Both the position numbers and the translations under genes were made by a program. A stretch of 64,000 nt of DNA from Phyto melanocephala (lineage: Eukaryota; Arthropoda; Insecta; Diptera; Rhinophoridae): contig OW799234.1 of the NCBI GenBank assembly GCA_941918925.1, positions 130,676,895-130,740,894 on the forward strand, in the 5' to 3' direction. Below are positions 25,201 through 37,200 of the stretch, piece by piece (position 1 is the stretch's first letter; the number at the start of each line of letters is the position of its first letter). The notes under the pieces are model-generated. The model did not search any database. It had not been told where the DNA came from and was given only the letters and a program-made list of their open reading frames with translations.

Positions 25201-28200
25201 CTAGATGAGAATTTTGTGTATTTTGCGCAAAAGTGTGATTATATGGATTTAGTTCTCTTATTTGATAGACTGTAGTTTGATTAAAGTTAGCTCTGACACC
25301 AAGTGGCATAATATGGTGGTAGTGTTATCATAGGATTGAGGTTCTGTTGTACAACCATCCCAAGTTCTGCAGCAAAAGTCTGCAATATGAAATAAGCAGA
25401 ACATTCAACGAAATAACTACTGAGCGTGCTGAGATAATAATGTTTGTCCGATCTCTTATTTTTTTTGAGAAGGAAACAGCACCCATTCATTAAAGTACCG
25501 CTGAATCTATTTTCCACTTGAATATAACCACAGCCAACACTTGATCTCTCAAGAGGCTCAACAATAGTAAGTGTAGAACAAGTTCTAGAGTCTTACTGGT
25601 TGCTATAGTACCAGAAAGGATTATGACCAGAGTTTTCTCTACCATATTATAGCAGAGAGTAGCCAGAGATGATAATATTACCTCTATACCATAAACTGGC
25701 AATAGCACCAAGAACACTCCGCACATGGCAGCGTGGGATTACTCATTATATTATTGAAAACTATTGCGGTGCACCTTAAAAAAAATTAAAGTTAAATCTC
25801 ATACTGTCACCTTTAAGCACCATAATAGTCTTGCGCAAGTCGCAGATTACATCCTAACTTTTGTTTAATTCTTTGCTTCAATGTATTTGTTACACCGTTC
25901 AAAAAAAAAAAAAAAAATTTAAATATTGCTTTCAAGACTGTACGACAGCCATCCATACATACACCGCGTCCAATATTCGACTTAATAAAGGAAATATTTT
26001 GTGAATGCGATTTTTATTCAAAAGTAAATCGTTAATAGTGAGTTCATGCGATTAAACGCCTTTGAATTATTTTCTCTAGTCTTACTTAAAGTCAATGGTT
26101 TTTTCTATCAAACCAGCAACTATGAAGGTCTTGAAAGGAAACATTTTAAAGATAATTTTTAACTCTTAATGCCATAAAATCATCTGTTTCTTGCACATTA
26201 AGAACATTTTTCTGTGTGTTTCTTTTTTAATTTAAATTATATCGCTATTAAAAAACATCCCAGCAAAAACTAGATAATGACTTGCTCTTACTAAACAACA
26301 TACTTTTCAATGAATTTACATATAGTCTGTCATATTAATAAGTATTTTAGTAATGACTTGATTTGTTATGTGATACGTAAGTACTTATTTTTAGATATTT
26401 TTTTCGATATATACACACACAATACAATTTATTATTGTGAAATTTGTTAGAAGTCATTCAAATACATAACTTTTTATAATTTTCATTTAGTTTAAGACAG
26501 TTAGACTATAAGTAATAATATTTTGGCAAAACAGTTCATAAGTAAACTGATGAGTTATAAATTTTCTCTGATTTTTGAATGATTTTTATCGCAGAATAAT
26601 CAAACCGAATTTTCATCTTTAAAAGAATCGAACGACTTTTGAAAGCCCATATTATTAAGGGGCTATTAAGGTTATTAAAATCAAGTACTTATTTATTGCT
26701 ATAAAATTAAGTACTTCTTATGTCCTTTTTGTAAGCGACCGTAATAAGTACTTATACGAATCCCTATTTGTAAGCGAGGGTGGTAAGTACTTGCCTACAA
26801 CGACATCGCCTTGTTAAAATAATGGGTTTAGATGTCGAATCGTAAGTAGTACTTTCAACTCATTATTTTGTAATGTGTTATTTTGCTGGGATCCTCTACA
26901 AACTACAAAATATTTTCCTTATTTAGTTCCCCATATAAAAATAGGGGGCCTGATAAGTTTTTAAATAAAGAATATAATTGAAAATTATTCTAAAAACAAA
27001 AAATTAAAAAAAAATTGCTTACAACAATGAGTTTTTTAATTTTTTTTTATAAAAATAAAAATTAATCAAAAATTCTTATCAAATAAAATAAAAAGAATAT
27101 TTAATCGAAAATTTATTAAAAATTCCTTTGTCAACAAATAAATCTAAAATTTATTGAACATTTTAAATAAATCAAATATTTGCCACAAACCAAAAATTCA
27201 TTATAAATTTTATTATGAGAAAAGTTATTTTTTTTTTTTTTGGGAAAAAAGTTTGTCATTTTTAAATAGAGTTTTCTCAATTCGTTGCAACTTTAAAATT
27301 TGTTTCGTTTTGATTTTAATGCGAAAACGTGACAAAATGTTATGAACTTTATTCGTTTATTGCAATAAGGTTGCCATTACAAATGCAAGTAGTTGATAAC
27401 TAAGTTTTTACAACAAAACTATCAGCAATATGCTTTACTAAATGAGAAAAGAAGAATAAAGAAAAATTCAGTATTTAAACGTAGTTTAAGAATGCGTTTA
27501 TAATATGCGAATGTCATATTATCAAATACAATGACTTTAAGTAGATTATTTATTTGTTTATTTTAAGCCTCTAGGCCATCATCGGCTACAAATTTCTGTT
27601 TAAATAGTTTTGCAGTGCCTATAATTTATAAAATATAATTCAATAATTTTAAAGTTTAAAAGTTAAACACTATGTTGCAATGACTTGGATAAGATGCAAA
27701 TCTCATGTGTTTTATTATATTTAGTTTTATTTTCTAAAGTAAATTGAAAATATCTTCCTAAACTAACGTCAAAGTTTATCTTCTCTAACATTCTACTAAT
27801 GCACTCTTAATATTTTATATCTTATGAGATATCTTTTAAAGAAACTACTTTTTCTACCGCCTAATACTTCAAATTACATGCTGCATCTAGAAACACTTTA
27901 TTTAGAAACTTTAAATATACATTTTATTTATAAATATAAGGAAAATAGTCAGTCTTCCAGTGTATAGACTGCCGCGAATTTTGGCCGAGCAGACTTTTCA
28001 ACATAATATTTTCTGGGTACCGCAATGGAATGTTTTATTTAGCAAAATTGGTATTAATCTTGATATTGAAACTTGGAAAAACATCTCATTTTCGCTACAT
28101 TAGATTATTATTGATTTATTAAAATTTATTGAATACGAACTTTTTGTCTAGTGCCTCGAAGCTTTCATGATTTATACCCTGTTTTGCAATATGATATACA

Positions 28201-31200
28201 ACCTTATTTCTGTGACAATTACTCGGCTCACCTCGTTAGTCTAGTTATGCAAGCTAGAGGTAGGCTACTGTATTTAAACGCCCATTCATTTCATGGCTAT
28301 ACTAAAAGTATATGTTCTTTGTGTAATTAATTATAATGAATATAAGAATGCATACCACTTTGTTGGCATATGTCCAATTTTTTCCCTATTATCGCTTAAG
28401 TATTTTTGAAAAAATATTATTAAAACTGAATGAGGTCCATGACATTTTAAATGGCGAACACTTTATACGTTTATATAAGTTTTTATTAATTTGCTTAAAG
28501 TATAGAGAACTTATTATATCCGAATATCTATAAATTTGTACAAGTAATTTGCATTATAATGTCCTTTCCGATACTGGTTAGTTTCCTAAGTGTTGGTCTA
28601 CTTAGTCTCAGAATCTCTTTTGATTTTCCAAGATTTAGGCCACCCCATAGTGTTCTTGTCACCTTACCGACATCAGTGCTTTGCCATTTTCTGACATGTT
28701 CCTCCATCGCTCAACGTTTAAGTTCATCCTTAAATCGTTTAAGGGGTTTGGCGTTCTTCAAAGTTATAGTGCTCAAAAGAGCTCCTATTTTGGATAATTT
28801 GTCGGCTTTATCGTTTCCGATCAGCCCGTGATGGCTTGTTATCCATATTATCTCCAGATGTTCACAATTTGCATATGAGTTTATCTCGCTCTTGCATTGC
28901 AAAACGTTCCGGGATTCAACTTTCTCCTTTCTCATAATGTTAATTTTATAGCCTAAGTTCGCCAATCATACACACAACATTTTTTGTTATGTCTTATTAT
29001 GATTTATTGTTAAAAAATGTTTCCTTTTATTTTCTCAAATGCAATACTTCTTTTAAATAAATCATAATTATCTATCTTTTTTTTTTGTGGACGTAGTGCC
29101 AACACGCTGGCATCTAGTGGCCCCACGATATGCTCCCCGTTACATCCCGGTACCATTGAAGCATTTTATCATCCCCCCCTCCTCCAAGAGATTAAGAGTT
29201 CGGATTTCTATTGGCCTTCGCCTTCATTATATGACCCATAAAAGACTCACACCACCTCCTTCGTTCCTCCGATCTTAACAATTCCGCAACCAAGTTATCA
29301 GGTGTAAGTATCACCTGAAGTTTTCCATTAAGTCTGTTCTGTTCACGTTCCCATTTAGGACAATGGAAAAGGCTGTGTTCAGCATCCTCATCCTCAAAGC
29401 CACATTCATTGCAGTATCTAAGCTCTTTCAGTTTAAATCTGCGTAGGTAGCTGTTAAAGTTTCCATGACCAGTCATCATCTGTGTCAAAAAATAATTAAC
29501 GTTTTCGTCTTTCCGTTCAATCCAAACCTTAACATTTGGTATTAATCTAAAGGTCCATCGACCCGTCGCACAGTTATTCCATCGATTCTGCCATGCTTCA
29601 ATTGATATTTCATTAACATGCTCATTAATACCAGATCTGGTCAAGTTAAAGATTCGTTCCCCTTCTTTTACTATGAGATCTATTGGCAAAGTACTAATGC
29701 AGCACTAGTACGTACTGTACGATATGCTGAAATTACACGTAGGGCACTAATTCATTGAGGTTTCATTAGTTGAGTCACTACGTAACTTCTGTTCATTGCC
29801 ACAGCAAACGCTGAAGCGGAATAAAGTATTTGCGAGTGTATTACACACTTTTGCACCTCTGCAGTTTGGCAAACCCGGCAGAAGTGGTTTTGCCATATAA
29901 ATTATTTCTAGAAAATATTTTTTACATTGAAAAAAAACATAAACCATATGTGTTCTACGGTACGCAGATCTATCTTAGCTTAAAATTTCATCGAAGACGT
30001 TACGTTATTTAGTTGAGGCATAAATTGTCCCTTGGGGTGAGTCACCCTAAATATTCAGGAGTATAAAAAATAGATGTTGACCGATTCTTAAACGTTTGAT
30101 TCTGCATTGACTGGACTATAAATTGTTTACAATTTGAAGAAAAATACTAAAACTATATTGATGTAAGTACGTAATTAAAAAAGTGGGCGTTAAAGAAGCC
30201 GTGTTAAAAAAGTATCCTATTAATCATACCAGAATCTTAGTCAAATTATGTGAAAATATCAAGAAGATCGGTCCAGCAGTCTGGCCTACCTGAGGAGGCG
30301 TAAAAAAAGCCGCGGCATTAAGGGCTATGAAAAATATATGTTGACCGATTCTCAGACCTACCCGATATGCACACAAAGTTTTATAACAATTCAAACACCA
30401 CTACACGAGAATTTTATATATAAGATAAGGCCGTCACTACACAGTTTTGCATTTAACGCATTTGAGCATTTTATTTTATTTAAAATACAACGGAATACAT
30501 GGTTAATCTAAATCAACTAAATATGAAACGGTCCGAAATTAGAGTAAAAACTTAAGCTTAATAGCTCTAACGTTATATAAAATCATGTGTTCCTAACAAA
30601 GATAGATTATAGAAGTCTCTTTAGACAATAAATATTTTTTTTTGTGCATGACACATGAAAAAAAATTACTGCAACAACGAAATTCAGTTTTTTTTATTAA
30701 AAAAGTCGGGTCATGGTTCTAAAAATTGCCAAAATTTATCTGAAGATTTAATACAAACATGGGACTATTAATTCCTTAAATTAAATTCTGTTGAAAAAAG
30801 TTGTTTATTTTTCGTTATATCATTCTTAGAAGACTATCATTTTGCTTTTTCTCTAATTGTAAAAATGAATTTTCATTTCGTTACTTTTGTTAATTAAATA
30901 TTTATTCGATAAAGTTTGTTTGTATTGTTGGTTCTTAACGTCGCCTATTTAAAACAATTACCATCTACATAAATTTACAGCCTCTGGGAATGAGATTGCA
31001 TGTCTTTAAACAATACTTAAGCGGACGGCAGCAGCAACAACAACAATAACATTTAATGAGAACCAACACACACTTTATTCTAATCCCAGCGAAAATCGAT
31101 ACATTGCAAAGAATATTCTTAAGAAACTTTAAATAAAATTTATTTTCTTTATATTTTTATACAAGCCAATATACAGGCACACATACATACATGCACACAT

Positions 31201-34200
31201 ACATACGTAATAACAGGGAAAACAAAAGGCAGGCAATGACTTAAATCAATCGGTAACTTAAAATCTTTATGGTTTACAGGAAGAAACAAAAACAAAAAAA
31301 AAACCAACAAAACAGGCAACAAACATGCATGTTTAACAAAAAATAATAATAATGCTGCACACACACACACACAAAATGAAAGATTTTAATCCAAAGGCTT
31401 TAGAAGCCACACACAGGGACTAAAAATATTCTTCCAACCAGGGGACTTAAATAAAAAACCAGCAGAAGCTGCATAAATTTGATATAAAAGATTTAACGAA
31501 AAAAAAACTATTTGTTTTGTGAAATTGACCTTTTGCATGTAGAATTGAACAAAAAAAAAAAAAAAATCAATTTTTGTAGTATTTATAACTCAGATCAAAT
31601 GAAAATGTATGTGTATTGTAATATGAAACATTTTCATTTCCTTATACGCTTTTTAATATTCGCATTATTAAACCATAAAAGTTTAATAATAAATTGTGTA
31701 TGTAAAATGTTGCTTAGGCTAACTTGAGTCATGCTGTTTATTCATACATTCATACATTCATCTTCTCATTTATTATTTTATTTATTACTAGCCAATCCCG
31801 GCGCGCGTTGCTACGCGAAATGCATTCTGAATTTTAATTGAATATCAAGTGCAAAAACTTAAAAACTATAATTTTTTTTTATGGGAGTGGCATTTCCCAC
31901 TTTTCTAATCACGAAATTGTAAAGTCAGAATAATCGGTCCAGTGCAAGTACCTCAAAATGATACCTTTTTTTTATGGGCGTGGTACTGCCCACTTTTCTA
32001 ATCACGAAAATATTTAGTCATGACAGCTCGATATGTGTGCAAAGTTTCAGAATAATCGGTCTGGTGCAAGTACCTCAAAATTATAACCTTTTTTATGGGC
32101 GTGGCCCTGCCCATTTTTCTAATCACAAAATTTTATGGTTATGACAGCTTAGCTGACCTGGGGGATCTCAATTACATTTCAATTACAATTACAATTACAT
32201 GTAATTTGTAATTGAGGTAGTCTAAATTACAATTACAAGTAATTGTAATTGAAAGTAAGGACTTAACTCAATTACAATAAAATGTAATTGTAATTGAAAA
32301 ATCTCAATTACAATTACTTGTAATTGTTAATTGAAAATAATCAAATACACATTACATGTAATTGTAATTGAAAATGTTCAATTACTAATTACAAGTAATT
32401 GTAATTGTAATTAATCAACAAATAATTACTTGTAATTGAACAAAATTCAATTACATTTTTAAAACCATAAAATAAAACTGAAAATTCTTAAAACGATTTT
32501 CTAAATTATATGAAAAAAAAAATTGTGTTATTTAAAGCAAATAATAAATTTTTTTAAATTGGTTCCTTGTCTTAATTATTTTTCAATCAGGTATGTGATG
32601 AAAAACTATCGATTTCATTTCGATCATTATTGAAATTTCAATTCGGACGTGTTCGTAACATTTTTAAACTGAAAATTATTAAATGGTAAAGACTGGCTTA
32701 TATAATATGTAATTGATAATTTTTGTAATTAAATACTTTTTTGACAATAAATACTTAAAAAAGTAATGATTACTTGTTTTTTTTTAAATTACTTAATGAA
32801 AAATTTTTTTTCCAATTAAATGTAATTGTAATTGGATTTTTTCCCAATTACAATTACATGTAATTGTAATTGGAATTTTTTCAATTACAATTACATGTAA
32901 TTGTAATTTAAGAAAACTTTAATTACAATTACATGTAATTGTAATTGATTGTTACTTCTTTTTCAATTACAATTACGTGTAATTGTAATTGAAAAAATTC
33001 AATTACAATTACATGTAATTGTGTAATTATAGGTGTAATTAAATACAAAATGTAATTGAGACCCCCCAGGTCTGCAGCTTAGTATGTGTGCAAAGTTTCA
33101 GAAAAATCGGTCCAGTGCAAGTACCTCAAAATTAAAACTTTTTTAGGGGCGTTACCCCGCCCACTTTTTTATCACGAAATTATTTAGTCATGACAGCTCG
33201 ATATGTGTGCAAAGTTTCAGAAAAATCGGTCAAGTGCAAGTAGCTAAAACTGATAACTAATTTTTATGGGCGTGGCCCCGCCCACTTTTTTCCACCCATA
33301 AACACTCCCTGGTATGTGTACAACAACTTGCCAAAGCTTGAGTCCGATCGGTTTTACAGTTTCGGAGTCTATAGCTAACACACACACACACACACAGAGT
33401 TTCACTTTTATATATATAGATTTTATTTACCTATTGTTTTGATAAATTTCCACCGATGAATTCAATTCGGCCAATTGTTCTTTTAATAACTGTAAATTTG
33501 AATTGACAAAGCTCAATTCGAGTGCTACGGTATCACGTAATTTACGATTTGTGGTTGCCTGTCATATAAAAAAAAACAAAAAAAAAAAGTGAAAATTTTA
33601 ATTATTTAATAGTTTATGATTGTTCTTGCAATATATTTTGTTTAAATAATTACCTTAAAGAGGTTTTCAGCACCGGCTCGTAGTCGTAATTCTTTGTTGA
33701 TTTCCTGATTTAGTTTACAGCGACGACTTTGTAATTTACCACGACAGGTAGCAGCACGAGGATCAGAGCCCTAGAAATATAAAATAAGATAAATAAATAA
33801 ATAAATTAATAAATAAAAAAATAAATAAATATTAAATAAAATTAATTAATTATACACAAAATGTTATGATATTTAATTCAAAAGAGCAACAGAAGCTCTA
33901 AATATATCCTGCAACTGGACAAAGGAGCGAGGGCTTAATGCCAATCCGTAAAAGAAGGTGATCTATTTGTAAAAAGGAACGAAGAAGCTACCGGTGCAAA
34001 ATTGTCATTTTCGAGATAATGTAATACGGATTAATAAGAAACAGTCAAATACCTAGGAGTAGTATTGGAAAAAGCACAAATAATTTGAGCCCTTTTTAGA
34101 AGAGCGATAGGCTTTAAATGGGGTCTAAAGATGACACACTGGCTATACATGAGCTTATTGCGACTGTTCCAAAAGTATGCTTTGGTGGTGTGGTGTGGTG

Positions 34201-37200
34201 TTGGTCAAAAACGAATCAAGTCAATATCGAATATCCTGCTTGCGTATCCCAGAGAGATGTTTCTGTATCAATCGAAACAAATACTTGGTCTGGATCAAAA
34301 CATAGTTATTCATCAGGTAATTGCAGTTCGAAAAGAATGTTTGTGTCTATATTTTTTATATAGAAAATGTGACAATTGAAATCAACGAGAAAAGAAATCT
34401 ATGGCTTTTGACAGCTGAAGTTTATAGTTTAAGTGAAGAAAAAATAATCAATTGACGAATCAGTACTATCTGATGAAAAAATTAGTCATGGTCTGGACTA
34501 TAAGGCGAGTGACGCACAACTTCTTAAACACTGTTTTTAACAGATAATACAACCTATAGCTAAGCGTTGGCGTGATACAATATTACGGTTTCATGTCTGG
34601 ATGCATATTCTAAGCCTTTTTTCAGACAGTTCAGCTGTATTCGGTACAGGTGCTTTGTGATGTTATAGTTAGATTTCAGCAGCTCATAATAAAAAGGTCC
34701 CTTTTGGTACCATTAAATACCGAGTATTACCATTAGCATCACTTTTGCTCCAACGCTTTGTTGCAACTCTATGCTTTTAAGTACTATTCTGTTCTTTCCC
34801 TTTTTATGTAACACGCAGTTCATTAAATTTCTGTACAGTTTCTTTTTATCTCTCTAGTTGTTAAGTTGTTAACCGAAAAAACTCTAAATAAATACATTTT
34901 TGATTATAAACCCAATAAGCTAGTTAAGTAAAAATAAATGACAGATATGCCCCTTTCAAAATGACAAATAAGTTTCCAGTTTTGTTAAGGCCTACAAGTA
35001 CAGTGTTCCTTTTATGCAAATGTAAAATATTAAACTAATGGTGTTTTCCTTTCTAACAAACAATGTTGCCCTTTTATTGTGAAACACTTTTCAAAGGTCA
35101 CCTGCACCTAGAGATGGGTTTAGACCTGGGTATTTACCTTACGCTGGGTATTTACCCATTTATACCCACTTTCATACCCGGGTATTTATCTAATTTCGGG
35201 TAAATATTCATTTGAATAACAAATACTCGTTTTTACGTAGAATAACAGAAATGTAAACATTTTCAAATTAATTTTGAACATATTTTTTTAAGTGTATTTC
35301 TGATGCGTATTGCTCAGATAAGGTAGTTTTGACTGCATCAAACACAACACCAATTCTTAATAAGAACCGCTGATCAGCGTGCTTATGGGAATTCAATGTT
35401 ATGAGTAGGAGTGAGCAACTAAGCAAATTGTACTTCAGCTGCTACTGAACGTTCCTTTAGCACCCACAGCTTCATTCACTCAAAAAAAAAACGAACCGTT
35501 TAACAACACAAAGAGTAGGAAAAATAACATATTTACCGTGCAACTGGAACTTGCTTTTTAAAAATAGTTTACCACCTTCAACAGAAAGCACGCACTCAAT
35601 ACCCAATTTACCATTTGGGTATTTACCCTTGTCCCATCACTACCTGCACTCTAACAAATTGCTACATTTATAATCAACAGAATAGAACAGAAATTTTCAG
35701 CTTTTTCACATGATAGCTATATTTTTATGTAAAACTGCATTGCTTGCTTCCATTTTAAACCAAAAATTATTTTTAAAAACTAGAAAAACTTAATTCTCCT
35801 TTTTAATATCAGCTGTTAATGAGCGCAATATTCTAACCCTTTGATTTAATTCAGGGTACGACATGTAACATTTTTTCTCATTTTTATGGCAACACAATTA
35901 CAAAAGAACTTGTCACCCGTTTATAATATGCATATTTTTAAGAAAATAACACAAAAGAAGGCATAGGGCACAATCAATGCAACATTTACGTCAGAAAAGG
36001 AAACACTATAATTTTTTGTTAATACATGCAGGTCATTCAACCTCACAGAAACAAACAAATTGGATGATGAAATTTAAAACATTCGATGACCCCAAGATAC
36101 CAATTTCCGCTTAAAATTTTATAGAAAATTTTAAATATTTTTTATTGAACACAGAAGTTGTCCTAATGACCTCCCTCTTCAGACAGATATTTTTAATTGT
36201 TTCAATTTAGTGTTGATTGAGCAATTAAAATAAGTGTTCACACATACTCAATTGATCTTACTCCATTAGCATTTGACAGCTGTAAAAATACGATGTATTT
36301 ATACCAAATCAAATAATGCATTCTCTTCAGTTTTTTTTTCCTGTTTATTTGAATTTATTTAAACATTTTTTTTAAATTTTCATCAACCATTTTCCATTTT
36401 CTTACTTTTTGTTTTTGGTTTATTTATTTGTTTGACATGAGAAATGCCACCTTTAGAATTGTCTTCTCACTGAACATACTTCTCAAGAGTTGTATTTCGA
36501 GTTTTGGACGTCACAATGGACCGTATTGATCTCTGGGTGAGGGTGTGAGGGTTACTTCACACCGGCCTTACTTACTTTACTTACCTTTGGACAATAAGTG
36601 AAACAATAAAGTATATTTTGCTCCATTTATAAATAATTTTTAGTATGATAAATTGAGATCAATAAACCCCTTTTAATTGCGAAAATATTTTAAATTGACA
36701 ATTAAGGCGCTTGTGTGAACATAGTATAAGAGTCGTGTTGTCATAATTTTTAAAAATTTTGAAAAAGTTTACCATAAAATTATAACCATAAAGCACACAA
36801 TATACTATTTTTATTTTAAAAATTTTGGAAAATTATTACATTAGGAAAATACAACAATACTTAGGACATCTTGTGAATACAGCAATTTGATAAAATTTTA
36901 TCATAATTTTTTCAAATTTATAAATTGTTAAAAATTTATATTTTTTAAATTTTGCATGCTAAAAGAATACGTTGAATTAAGTTCTTAAATTTCTTCTTGA
37001 TCTTTTCAACACTTTGCAGTGAAGATTAAACTTTATGCTAATTATGCTCTCTTCTCAGCCACTCATCATATGTCGTGTTGATCTGTCATAACATTTAATT
37101 ATACACACGACTTATGCATTCAGAGTTCTACAAGCGCTAGGCTCAGTGCACAGTACACAAACACAAATTTGCACAGTTACTTCTTAATTTTAATAATGTG

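Noticed and set aside
24923..25726. Three overlapping minus-strand frames that might form a membrane protein
   Set aside because: No recognisable family, hydrophobicity is explained by T-rich DNA, and part of the region is a repeat shared with 34395-34490.
36585..36626. Alternative first exon for Rhophilin, [14 protein letters not shown] with donor AAG|GTAAGT in phase 0
   Set aside because: The donor is excellent and the phase fits, but the start context (TATAAATG) is poor, the peptide is Cys- and aromatic-rich unlike rhophilin N-termini, and the flanks look like decayed repeat. Kept as second choice to 63907-63921.
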